Made by a program: the position numbers and the translations under genes
The notes under the pieces: generated by a model
The model's database searches: none
Seen by the model: only the letters and a program-made list of their open reading frames with translations
What the model was told of the DNA's origin: nothing
Shown: positions 25,901-37,522 of the stretch, in pieces
Layout of the letters: each line of letters opens with the position of its first letter
Numbering within the stretch: the first letter of the stretch is position 1
From: Tipula vernalis
Taxonomy: Eukaryota; Arthropoda; Insecta; Diptera; Tipulidae
DNA: 64,000 nucleotides
Assembly (NCBI GenBank): GCA_958295665.1
Contig: OY282558.1
Span: 24,613,409-24,677,408, forward strand
Direction of reading: 5' to 3'

Positions 25901-26295
25901 CCCACAAGTTTTTGGGCGGCAAAAATCTAAAATGCTCCGATTACGATGGTTGATACCTCTATCAATAGGTTTCGGGACCTGTAATTGCTGTGACAATTTT
26001 CATTTTGATTGCTCGATTATTTCTAAACATTTCTTAGAAAATTCAATTTTATTGAAAATCAACTGTGCTATAGCCCACAAGTTTTTGGGCGGCAAAAATC
26101 TAAAATGGTCCGATTACGATGGTTGATACCTCTATCAATAGGTTTCGGGACCTGTAATTGCTGTGACGATTTTCATTTTGATTGCTCGATTATTTCTAAA
26201 CATTTCTTAGAAAATTCAATTTTATTGAAAATCAACTGTGCTATAGCCCACAAGTTTTTGGGCGGCAAAAATCTAAAATGCTCCGATTACGATGG

Positions 26296-26311
26296 TTGAT
26301 ACCTCTATCAA
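26296..26311. repeat. Dyad 1 of the monomer: TTGATA-CCTC-TATCAA
   Basis: Perfect 6-bp inverted repeat with a 4-nt spacer, at unit positions 16-31, present in most units. A ttaata variant that breaks one pair occurs at about 29752, 32520, 33040 and 34251. A private 4-bp deletion falls inside this dyad near 39274 and a 1-bp insertion near 38590. It could form a small hairpin or cruciform, or be a protein half-site pair; neither is shown by sequence alone. Confidence 0.9.
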
Positions 26312-26365
26312 TAGGTTTCGGGACCTGTAATTGCTGTGACGATTTTCATTTTGATTGCTCGATTA

Positions 26366-26386
26366 TTTCTAAACATTTCTTAGAAA
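26366..26386. repeat. Dyad 2 of the monomer: TTTCTAA / TTAGAAA, 7-nt spacer
   Basis: Perfect 7-bp inverted repeat around ACATTTC, at unit positions 86-106. Variants seen in groups of units: tatacatt (last pair of the left arm lost), aaatattt (spacer change) and a ttttta form of the spacer. Most units keep both arms intact. Confidence 0.88.
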
Positions 26387-26387
26387 A

Positions 26388-26402
26388 TTCAATTTTATTG
26401 AA
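26388..26402. repeat. Dyad 3 of the monomer: TTCAAT-TTT-ATTGAA
   Basis: Perfect 6-bp inverted repeat with a 3-nt spacer, at unit positions 108-122, beginning two bases after dyad 2. A group of units right of about 37.98 kb has ttcagttt instead, which breaks one pair. A 2-bp deletion hits the right arm near 27090. Confidence 0.88.
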
Positions 26403-26412
26403 AATCAACTGT

Positions 26413-26420
26413 GCTATAGC
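26413..26420. repeat. Perfect 8-bp palindrome GCTATAGC
   Basis: Self-complementary octamer at unit positions 133-140, between dyad 3 and dyad 4 and overlapping the first two bases of dyad 4. It is the site of almost every larger indel in the array (see the separate entries for -6, -7, +8, +4, +3 and -3 units). Confidence 0.92.
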
Positions 26421-26436
26421 CCACAAGTTTTTGGGC
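26419..26436. repeat. Dyad 4 of the monomer: GCCCA / TGGGC
   Basis: Five-bp GC-rich inverted repeat at unit positions 139-156; after one mismatch two more A-T pairs are possible inside. It is the most GC-rich segment of the unit and contains the CpG of the gggcggc motif just at its right edge. Confidence 0.85.
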
Positions 26437-26712
26437 GGCAAAAATCTAAAATGCTCCGATTACGATGGTTGATACCTCTATCAATAGGTTTCGGGACCTG
26501 TAATTGCTGTGACGATTTTCATTTTGATTGCTCGATTATTTCTAAACATTTCTTAGAAAATTCAATTTTATTGAAAATCAACTGTGCTATAGCCCACAAG
26601 TTTTTGGGCGGCAAAAATCTAAAATGGTCCGATTACGATGGTTGATACCTCTATCAATAGGTTTCGGGACCTGTAATTGCTGTGACGATTTTCATTTTGA
26701 TTGCTCGATTAT

Positions 26713-28632
26713 TCTAAACATTTCTTAGAAAATTCAATTTTATTGAAAATCAACTGTGCTATAGCCCACAAGTTTTTGGGCGGCAAAAATCTAAAATGCT
26801 CCAATTACGATGGTTGATACCTCTATCAATAGGTTTCGGGACCTGTAATTGCTGTGACGATTTTCATTTTGATTGCTCGATTATTTCTAAACATTTCTTA
26901 GAAAATTCAATTTTATTGAAAATCAACTGTGCTATAGCCCACAAGTTTTTGGGCGGCAAAAATCTAAAATGCTCCGATTACGATGGTTGATACCTCTATC
27001 AATAGGTTTCGGGACCTGTAATTGCTGTGACAATTTTCATTTTGATTGCTCGATTATTTCTAAACATTTCTTAGAAAATTCAATTTTATAAAATCAACTG
27101 TGCTATAGCCCACAAGTTTTGGGCGGCAAAAATCTAAAATGCTCCGATTACGATGGTTGATACCTCTATCAATAGGTTTCGGGACCTGTAATTGCTGTGA
27201 CGATTTTCATTTTGATTGCTCGATTATTTCTAAACATTTCTTAGAAAATTCAATTTTATTGAAAATCAACTGTGCTATAGCCCACAAGTTTTTGGGCGGC
27301 AAAAATCTAAAATGCTCCGATTACGATGGTTGATACCTCTATCAATAGGTTTCGGGACCTGTAATTGCTGTGACAATTTTCATTTTGATTGCTCGATTAT
27401 TTCTAAACATTTCTTAGAAAATTCAATTTTATTGAAAATCAACTGTGCTATAGCCCACAAGTTTTTGGGCGGCAAAAATCTAAAATGCTCCGATTACGAT
27501 GGTTGATACCTCTATCAATAGGTTTCGGGACCTGTAATTGCTGTGACGATTTTCATTTTGATTGCTCGATTATTTCTAAACATTTCTTAGAAAATTCAAT
27601 TTTATTGAAAATCAACTGTGCTATAGCCCACAAGTTTTTGGGCGGCAAAAATCTAAAATGCTCCGATTACGATGGTTGATACCTCTATCAATAGGTTTCG
27701 GGACCTGTAATTGCTGTGACAATTTTCATTTTGATTGCTCGATTATTTCTAAACATTTCTTAGAAAATTCAATTTTATTGAAAATCAACTGTGCTATAGC
27801 CCACAAGTTTTTTGGGCGGCAAAAATCTAAAATGCTCCGATTACGATGGTTGATACCTCTATCAATAGGTTTCGGGGACCTGTAATTGCTGTGACAATTT
27901 TCATTTTGATTGCTCGATTATTTCTAAACATTTCTTAGAAAATTCAATTTTATTGAAATCAACTGTGCTATAGCCCACAAGTTTTTGGGCGGCAAAAATC
28001 TAAAATAGCCCGATTACGATGGTTGATACCTCTATCAATAGGTTTCGGGACCTGTAATTGCTGTGACAATTTTCATTTTGATTGCTCGATTATTTCTAAT
28101 CATTTCTTAGAAAATTCAATTTTATTGAAAATCAACTGTGCTATAGCCCACAAGTTTTTGGGCGGCAAAAATCTAAAATGCTCCGATTACGATGGTTGAT
28201 ACCTCTATCAATAGGTTTCGGGACCTGTAATTGCTGTGACGATTTTCATTTTGATTGCTCGATTATTTCTAAACATTTCTTAGAAAATTCAATTTTATTG
28301 AAAATCAACTGTGCTATAGCCCACAAGTTTTTGGGCGGCAAAAATCTAAAATGCTCCGATTACGATGGTTGATACCTCTATCAATAGGTTTCGGGACCTG
28401 TAATTGCTGTGACAATTTTCATTTTGATTGCTCGATTATTTCTAAACATTTCTTAGAAAATTCAATTTTATTGAAAATCAACTGTGCTATAGCCCACAAG
28501 TTTTTGGGCGGCAAAAATCTAAAATGCTCCGATTACGATGGTTGATACCTCTATCAATAGGTTTCTGGACCTGTAATTGCTGTGACGATTTTCATTTTGA
28601 TTGCTCGATTATTTCTAAACATTTCTTAGAAA
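26713..28632 (+). other. Cluster of small indels, mostly in homopolymers
   Basis: Seven events in under 2 kb: -1 near 26713 (tt for ttt), -2 near 27090, -1 near 27118 (four t for five), +1 near 27810 (six t), +1 near 27875 (four g), -1 near 27957 (three a for four) and -1 near 28631. Neighbouring stretches of similar length have almost none. They may be real or consensus errors. Confidence 0.8.
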
Positions 28633-29214
28633 TTCAATTTTATTGAAAATCAACTGTGCTATAGCCCACAAGTTTTTGGGCGGCAAAAATCTAAAATGCT
28701 CCGATTACGATGGTTGATACCTCTATCAATAGGTTTCGGGACCTGTAATTGCTGTGACGATTTTCATTTTGATTGCTCGATTATTTCTAAACATTTCTTA
28801 GAAAATTCAATTTTATTGAAAATCAACTGTGCTATAGCCCACAAGTTTTTGGGCGGCAAAAATCTAAAATGGTCCGATTACGATGGTTGATACCTCTATC
28901 AATAGGTTTCGGGACCTGTAATTGCTGTGACGATTTTCATTTTGATTGCTCGATTATTTCTAAACATTTCTTAGAAAATTCAATTTTATTGAAAATCAAC
29001 TGTGCTATAGCCCACAAGTTTTTGGGCGGCAAAAATCTAAAATGCTCCAATTACGATGGTTGATACCTCTATCAATAGGTTTCGGGACCTGTAATTGCTG
29101 TGACGATTTTCATTTTGATTGCTCGATTATTTCTAAACATTTCTTAGAAAATTCAATTTTATTGAAAATCAACTTTGCTATAGCCCACAAGTTTTTGGGC
29201 GGCAAAAATCTAAA

Positions 29215-30944
29215 ATGGTCCGATTACGATGGTTGATACCTCTATCAAGAGGTTTCGGGACCTGTAATTGCTGTGACGATTTTCATTTTGATTGCTCGAT
29301 TATTTCTAAACATTTCTTAGAAAATTCAATTTTATTGAAAATCAACTGTGCTATAGCCCACAAGTTTTTGGGCGGCAAAAATCTAAAATGCTCCGATTAC
29401 GATGGTTGATACCTCTATCAATAGGTTTCGGGACCTGTAATTGCTGTGACGATTTTCATTTTGATTGCTCGATTATTTCTAAACATTTCTTAGAAAATTC
29501 AATTTTATTGAAAATCAACTTTGCTATAGCCCACAAGTTTTTGGGCGGCAAAAATCTAAAATGGTCCGATTACGATGGTTGATACCTCTATCAATAGGTT
29601 TCCGGACCTGTAATTGCTGTGACGATTTTCATTTTGATTGCTCGATTATTTCTAAACATTTCTTAGAAAATTCAATTTTATTGAAAATCAACTGAACTAT
29701 AGCCCACAAGTTTTTGGGCGGCAAAAATCTAAAATGCTCCGATTACGATGGTTAATACCTCTATCAATAGGTTTCGGGACCTGTAATTGCTGTGACGATT
29801 TTCATTTTGATTGCTCGATTATTTCTAAACATTTCTTAGAAAATTCAATTTTATTGAAAACCAACTGTGCTATAGCCCACAAGTTTTTGGGCGGCAAAAA
29901 TCTAAAATGGTCCGATTACGATGGTTGATACCTCTATCAATAGGTTTCTGGACCTGTAATTGCTGTGACGATTTTCATTTTGTTTGCTCGATTATTTCTA
30001 AACATTTCTTAGAAAATTCAATTTTATTGAAAATCAACTGTGCTATAGCCCACAAGTTTTTGGGCGGCAAAAATCTAAAATGGTCCGATTACGATGGTTG
30101 ATACCTCTATCAATAGGTTTCTGGACCTGTAATTGCTGTGACGATTTTCATTTTGATTGCTCGATTATTTCTAAACATTTCTTAGAAAATTCAATTTTAT
30201 TGAAAATCAACTGTGCTATAGCCCACAAGTTTTTGGGCGGCAAAAATCTAAAATGGTCCGATTACGATGGTTGATACCTCTATCAATAGTTTTCGGGACC
30301 TGTAATTGCTGTGACGATTTTCATTTTGATTGCTCGATTATTTCTAAACATTTCTTAGAAAATTCAATTTTATTGAAAATCAACTGTGCTATAGCCCACA
30401 AGTTTTTGGGCGGCAAAAATCTAAAATGCTCCGATTACGATGGTTGATACCTCTATCAATAGGTTTCGGGACCTGTAATTGCTGTGACGATTTTCATTTT
30501 GATTGCTCGATTATTTCTAAACATTTCTTAGAAAATTCAATTTTATTGAAAATCAACTGTGCTATAGCCCACAAGTTTTTGGGCGGCAAAAATCTAAAAT
30601 GCTCCGATTACGATGGTTGATACCTCTATCAATAGGTTTCGGAACCTGTAATTGCTGTGACGATTTTCATTTTGATTGCTCGATTATTTCTAAACATTTC
30701 TTAGAAAATTCAATTTTATTGAAAATCAACTGTGCTATAGCCCACAAGTTTTTGGGCGGCAAAAATCTAAAATGGTCCGATTACGATGGTTGATACCTCT
30801 ATCAATAGGTTTCGGGACCTGTAATTGCTGTGACGATTTTCATTTTGATTGCTTGATTATTTCTAAACATTTCTTAGAAAATTCAATTTTATTGAAAATC
30901 AACTGTGCTATAGCCCACAAGTTTTTGGGCGGCAAAAATCTAAA
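29215..30944 (+). repeat. Ten-unit block, left copy of the 26-unit (4,498-bp) duplication
   Basis: Marker order: atcaagagg, aactttgct, tttccgg, gttaatacc with aaaaccaac, two successive ttctgg units, three near-consensus units (with private differences), gcttgatt. The same order begins at 33713. Confidence 0.78.
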
Positions 30945-33712
30945 ATGGCCCGATTACGATGGTTGATACCTCTATCAATAGGTTTCGGGACCTGTAATTG
31001 CTGTGACAATTTTCATTTTGATTGCTCGATTATTTCTAAACATTTCTTAGAAAAATCAATTTTATTGAAAATCAACTGTGCTATAGCCCACAAGTTTTTG
31101 GGCGGCAAAAATCTAAAATGCTCCGATTACGATGGTTGATACCTCTATCAATAGGTTTCGGGACCTGTAATTGCTGTGACAATTTTCATTTTGATTGCTC
31201 GATTATTTCTAAACATTTCTTAGAAAATTCAATTTTATTGAAAATCAACTGTGCTATAGCCCACAAGTTTTTGGGCGGCAAAAATCTAAAATGCTCCGAT
31301 TACGATGGTTGATACCTCTATCAATAGGTTTCGGGACCTGTAATTGCTGTGACGATTTTCATTTTGATTGCTCGATTATTTCTAAACATTTCTTAGAAAA
31401 TTCAATTTTATTGAAAATCATCTGTGCTATAGCCCACAAGTTTTTGGGCGGCAAAAATCTAAAATGCTCCGATTACGATGGTTGATACCTCTATCAATAG
31501 GTTTCGGGACCTGTAATTGCTGTGACGATTTTCATTTTGATTGCTCGAGTATTTCTAAACATTTCTTAGAAAATTCAATTTTATTGAAAATCAACTGTGC
31601 TATAGCCCACAAGTTTTTGGGCGGCAAAAATCTAAAATGGTCCGATTACGATGGTTGATACCTCTATCAATAGGTTTCGGGACCTGTAATTGCTGTGACG
31701 ATTTTCATTTTGATTGCTCGATTATTTCTAAACATTTCTTAGAAAATTCAATTTTATTGAAGATCAACTGTGCTATAGCCCACAAATTTTTGGGCGGCAA
31801 AAATCTAAAATGCTCCGATTACGATGGTTGATACCTCTATCAATAGGTTTCGGGACCTGTAATTGCTGTGACAATTTTCATTTTGATTGCTCGATTATTT
31901 CTAAACATTTCTTAGAAAATTCAATTTTATTGAAAATCAACTGTGCTATAGCCCACAAGTTTTTGGGCGGCAAAAATCTAAAATGGTCCGATTACGATGG
32001 TTGATACCTCTATCAATAGGTTTCGGGACCTGTAATTGCTGTGACAATTTTCATTTTGATTGCTCGATTATTTCTAAACATTTCTTAGAAAATTCAATTT
32101 TATTGAAAATCAACTGTGCTATAGCCCACAAGTTTTTGGGCGGCAAAAATCTAAAATGCTCCGATTACGATGGTTGATACCTCTATCAATAGGTTTCGGG
32201 ACCTGTAATTGCTGTGACGATTTTCATTTTGATTGCTCGATTATTTCTAAACATTTCTTAGAAAATTCAATTTTATTGAAAATCAACTGTGCTATAGCCC
32301 ACAAGTTTTTGGGCGGCAAAAATCTAAAATGGTCCGATTACGATGGTTGATACCTCTATCAATAGGTTTCGGGACCTGTAATTGCTGTGACAATTTTCAT
32401 TTTGATTGCTCGATTATTTCTAAATATTTCTTAGAAAATTCAATTTTATTGAAAATCAACTGTGCTATAGCCCACAAGTTTTTGGGCGGCAAAAATCTAA
32501 AATGCTCCGATTACGATGGTTAATACCTCTATCAATAGGTTTCGGGACCTGTAATTGCTGTGACGATTTTCATTTTGATTGCTCGATTATTTCTAAACAT
32601 TTCTTAGAAAATTCAATTTTATTGAAAATCAACTGTGCTATAGCCCACAAGTTTTTGGGCGGCAAAAATCTAAAATGCTCCGATTACGATGGTTGATACC
32701 TCTATCAATAGGTTTCTGGACCTGTAATTGCTGTGACGATTTTCATTTTGATTGCTCGATTATTTCTAAACATTTCTTAGAAAATTCAATTTTATTGAAA
32801 ATCAACTGTGCTGTAGCCCACAAGTTTTTGGGCGGCAAAAATCTAAAATGCTCCGATTACGATGGTTGATACCTCTATCAATAGGTTTCGGGACCTGTAA
32901 TTGCTGTGACGATTTTCATTTTGATTGCTCGATTATTTCTAAACATTTCTTAGAAAATTCAATTTTATTGAAAATCAACTGTGCTATAGCCCACAAGTTT
33001 TTGGGCGGCAAAAATCTAAAATGCTCCGATTACGATGGTTAATACCTCTATCAATAGGTTTCGGGACCTGTAATTGCTGTGACGATTTTCATTTTGATTG
33101 CTCGATTATTTCTAAACATTTCTTAGAAAATTCAATTTTATTGAAAATCAACTGTGCTATAGCCCACAAGTTTTTGGGCGGCAAAAATCTAAAATGCTCC
33201 GATTACGATGGTTGATACCTCTATCAATAGGTTTCGGGACCTGTAATTGCTGTGACAATTTTCATTTTGATTGCTCGATTATTTCTAAACATTTCTTAGA
33301 AAATTCAATTTTATTGAAAATCAACTGTGCTATAGCCCACAAGTTTTTGGGCGGCAAAAATCTAAAATGCTCCGATTACGATGGTTGATACCTCTATCAA
33401 TAGGTTTCTGGACCTGTAATTGCTGTGACGATTTTCATTTTGATTGCTCGATTATTTCTAAACATTTCTTAGAAAATTCAATTTTATTGAAAATCAACTG
33501 TGCTATAGCCCACAAGTTTTTGGGCGGCAAAAATCTAAAATGCTCCGATTACGATGGTTGATACCTCTATCAATAGGTTTCGGGACCTGTAATTGCTGTG
33601 ACGATTTTCATTTTGATTGCTCGATTATTTCTAAACATTTCTTAGAAAATTCAATTTTATTGAAAATCAACTGTGCTATAGCCCACAAGTTTTTGGGTGG
33701 CAAAAATCTAAA

Positions 33713-35442
33713 ATGGTCCGATTACGATGGTTGATACCTCTATCAAGAGGTTTCGGGACCTGTAATTGCTGTGACGATTTTCATTTTGATTGCTCGATTA
33801 TTTCTAAACATTTCTTAGAAAATTCAATTTTATTGAAAATCAACTGTGCTATAGCCCACAAGTTTTTGGGCGGCAAAAATCTAAAATGCTCCGATTACGA
33901 TGGTTGATACCTCTATCAATAGGTTTCGGGACCTGTAATTGCTGTGACGATTTTCATTTTGATTGCTCGATTATTTCTAAACATTTCTTAGAAAATTCAA
34001 TTTTATTGAAAATCAACTTTGCTATAGCCCACAAGTTTTTGGGCGGCAAAAATCTAAAATGCTCCGATTACGATGGTTGATACCTCTATCAATAGGTTTC
34101 CGGACCTGTAATTGCTGTGACGATTTTCATTTTGATTGCTCGATTATTTCTAAACATTTCTTAGAAAATTCAATTTTATTTAAAATCAACTGTGCTGTAG
34201 CCCACAAGTTTTTGGGCTGCAAAAATCTAAAATGCTCCGATTACGATGGTTAATACCTCTATCAATAGGTTTCGGGACCTGTAATTGCTGTGACGATTTT
34301 CATTTTGATTGCTCGATTATTTCTAAACATTTCTTATAAAATTCAATTTTATTGAAAACCAACTGTGCTATAGCCCACAAGTTTTTGGGCGGCAAAAATC
34401 TAAAATGGTCCGATTACGATGGTTGATACCTCTATCAATAGGTTTCTGGACCTGTAATTGCTGTGACGATTTTCATTTTGATTGCTCGATTATTTCTAAA
34501 CATTTCTTAGAAAATTCAATTTTATTGAAAATCAACTGTGCTATAGCCCACAAGTTTTTGGGCGGCAAAAATCTAAAATGGTCCGATTACGATGGTTGAT
34601 ACCTCTATCAATAGGTTTCTGGACCTGTAATTGCTGTGACGATTTTCATTTTGATTGCTCGATTATTTCTAAACATTTCTTAGAAAATTCAATTTTATTG
34701 AAAATCAACTGTGCTATAGCCCACAAGTTTTTGGGCGGCAAAAATCTAAAATGCTCCGATTACGATGGTTGATACCTCTATCAATAGGTTTCGGGACCTG
34801 TAATTGCTGTGACGATTTTCATTTTGATTGCTCGATTATTTCTAAACATTTCTTAGAAAATTCAATTTTATTGAAAATCAACTGTGCTATAGCCCACAAG
34901 TTTTTGGGCGGCAAAAATCTAAAATGCTCCGATTACGATGGTTGATACCTCTATCAATAGGTTTCGGGACCTGTAATTGCTGTGACGATTTTCATTTTGA
35001 TTGCTCGATTATTTCTAAACATTTCTTAGAAAATTCAATTTTATTGAAAATCAACTGTGCTATAGCCCACAAGTTTTTGGGCGGCAAAAATCTAAAATGC
35101 TCCGATTACGATGGTTGATACCTCTATCAATAGGTTTCGGGACCTGTAATTGCTGTGACGATTTTCATTTTGATTGCTCGATTATTTCTAAACATTTCTT
35201 AGAAAATTCAATTTTATTGAAAATCAACTGTGCTATAGCCCACAAGTTTTTGGGCGGCAAAAATCTAAAATGCTCCGATTACGATGGTTGATACCTCTAT
35301 CAATAGGTTTCGGGACCTGTAATTGCTGTGACGATTTTCATTTTGATTGCTTGATTATTTCTAAACATTTCTTAGAAAATTCAATTTTATTGAAAATCAA
35401 CTGTGCTATAGCCCACAAGTTTTTGGGCGGCAAAAATCTAAA
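33713..35442 (+). repeat. Ten-unit block, right copy of the 26-unit duplication
   Basis: The same chain of rare markers as 29215-30944, offset by exactly 26 x 173 bp. Private changes include gctgtagcc and gggctgc near 34195-34218 and ttataaaatt near 34335. Further right the correspondence shifts: gaaaaatcaatt is two units and aaaatcatctg one unit late or early compared with the left copy. Confidence 0.76.
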
Positions 35443-37134
35443 ATGCTCCGATTACGATGGTTGATACCTCTATCAATAGGTTTCGGGACCTGTAATTGCT
35501 GTGACGATTTTCATTTTGATTGCTCGATTATTTCTAAACATTTCTTAGAAAATTCAATTTTATTGAAAATCAACTGTGCTATAGCCCACAAGTTTTTTGG
35601 GCGGCAAAAATCTAAAATGGTCCGATTACGATGGTTGATACCTCTATCAATAGGTTTCGGGACCTGTAATTGCTGTGACGATTTTCATTTTGATTGCTTG
35701 ATTATTTCTAAACATTTCTTAGAAAATTCAATTTTATTGAAAATCATCTGTGCTATAGCCCACAAGTTTTTGGGCGGCAAAAATCTAAAATGCTCCGATT
35801 ACGATGGTTGATACCTCTATCAATAGGTTTCGGGACCTGTAATTGCTGTGACAATTTTCATTTTGATTGCTCGATTATTTCTAAACATTTCTTAGAAAAA
35901 TCAATTTTATTGAAAATCAACTGTGCTATAGCCCACAAGTTTTTGGGCGGCAAAAATCTAAAATGGTCCGATTACGATGGTTGATACCTCTATCAATAGG
36001 TTTCGGGACCTGTAATTGCTGTGACAATTTTCATTTTGATTGCTCGATTATTTCTAAACATTTCTTAGAAAATTCAATTTTATTGAAAATCAACTGTGCT
36101 ATAGCCCACAAGTTTTTGGGCGGCAAAAATCTAAAATGGTCCGATTACGATAGTTGATACCTCTATCAATAGGTTTCGGGACCTGTAATTGCTGTGACGA
36201 TTTTCATTTTGATTGCTCGATTATTTCTAAACATTTCTTAGAAAATTCAATTTTATTGAAAATCAACTGTGCTATAGCCCACAAGTTTTTGGGCGGCAAA
36301 AATCTAAAATGCTCCGATTACGATGGTTGATACCTCTATCAATAGGTTTCGGGACCTGTAATTGCTGTGACAATTTTCATTTTGATTGCTCGATTATTTC
36401 TAAAGATTTCTTAGAAAATTCAATTTTATTGAAAATCAACTGTGCTATAGCCCACAAGTTTTTGGGCGGCAAAAATCTAAAATGGTCCGATTACGATGGT
36501 TGATACCTCTATCAATAGGTTTCGGGACCTGTAATTGCTGTGACAATTTTCATTTTGATTGCTCGATTATTTCTAAACATTTCTTAGAAAATTCAATTTT
36601 ATTGAAAATCAACTGTGCTATAGCCCACAAGTTTTTGGGCGGCAAAAATCTAAAATGCTCCGATTACGATGGTTGATACCTCTATCAATAGGTTTCGGGA
36701 CCTGTAATTGCTGTGACGATTTTCATTTTGATTGCTCGATTATTTCTAAACATTTCTTAGAAAATTCAATTTTATTGAAAATCAACTGTGCTATAGCCCA
36801 CAAGTTTTTGGGCGGCAAAAATCTAAAATGCTCCGATTACGATGGTTGATACCTCTATCAATAGGTTTCGGGACCTGTAATTGCTGTGACGATTTTCATT
36901 TTGATTGCTCGATTATTTCTAAACATTTCTTAGAAAATTCAATTTTATTGAAAATCAACTGTGCTATAGCCCACAAGTTTTTGGCGGCAAAAATCTAAAA
37001 TGGTCCGATTACGATGGTTGATACCTCTATTAATAGGTTTCGGGACCTGTAATTGCTGTGACGATTTTCATTTTGATTGCTCGATTATTTCTAAACATTT
37101 CTTAGAAAATTCAATTTTATTGAAAATCAACTGT

Positions 37135-37146
37135 GCTATATATAGC
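37135..37146. other. 4-bp TA expansion at the palindrome
   Basis: Second GCTATATATAGC form. The unit (junction at 37000) also has ctattaat in dyad 1, which is unlike the unit at 13142. Confidence 0.92.
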
Positions 37147-37522
37147 CCACAAGTTTTTGGGCGGCAAAAATCTAAAATGGTCCGATTACGATGGTTGATA
37201 CCTCTATCAATAGGTTTCGGGACCTGTAATTGCTGTGACAATTTTCATTTTGATTGCTCGAATATTTCTAAACATTTCTTAGAAAATTCAATTTTATTGA
37301 AAATCAACTGTGCTATATCCCACAAGTTTTTGGGCGGCAAAAATCTAAAATGCTCCGATTACGATGGTTGATACCTCTATCACTAGGTTTCGGGACCTGT
37401 AATTGCTGTGACGATTTTCATTTTGATTGCTTGATTATTTCTAAACATTTCTTAGAAAATTCAATTTTATTGAAAATCAACTGTGCTATAGCCCACAAGT
37501 TTTTGGGCGGCAAAAATCTAAA

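Larger units (their letters stand above)
26281..26453 (+). repeat. Reference monomer (173 bp, near-consensus)
   Basis: This unit carries the majority state at nearly every variable site and is used here as the coordinate reference (unit position = position minus 26280). Hand count gives 29 C, 31 G and six CpG dinucleotides, so about 35% GC with no CpG depletion. The 5' third is mixed sequence, the middle (about 60-125) is rich in A and T runs, and the 3' end holds a palindrome and a GC-rich dyad. The unit phase is arbitrary because the array is continuous. Confidence 0.95.
25413..37522 (+). repeat. Zone 3 sub-array (near-consensus units)
   Basis: About 70 units that mostly differ only in gaCG/gaCA and in the ggtcc/gctcc junction. 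The first ttctgg units appear here (28563, 29947 onward). A 26-unit internal duplication links 29.2-31 kb with 33.7-35.5 kb. Single-base indels are clustered at 26.7-28.7 kb. Confidence 0.65.

Noticed and set aside
26314..26330. CENP-B box around the tttcgggacc segment
   Set aside because: It begins TTTCG like the NTTCGNNNNANNCGGGN core, but the required downstream A and CGGG are absent, and I saw no match on the other strand.
26293..26352. Pol III A-box/B-box-like pair (tggttgatacc, gtttcgggacc) followed by tttt
   Set aside because: Each box has about two mismatches at conserved positions, and the boxes start only about 22 bp apart, shorter than in tRNA-type promoters. Likely chance.
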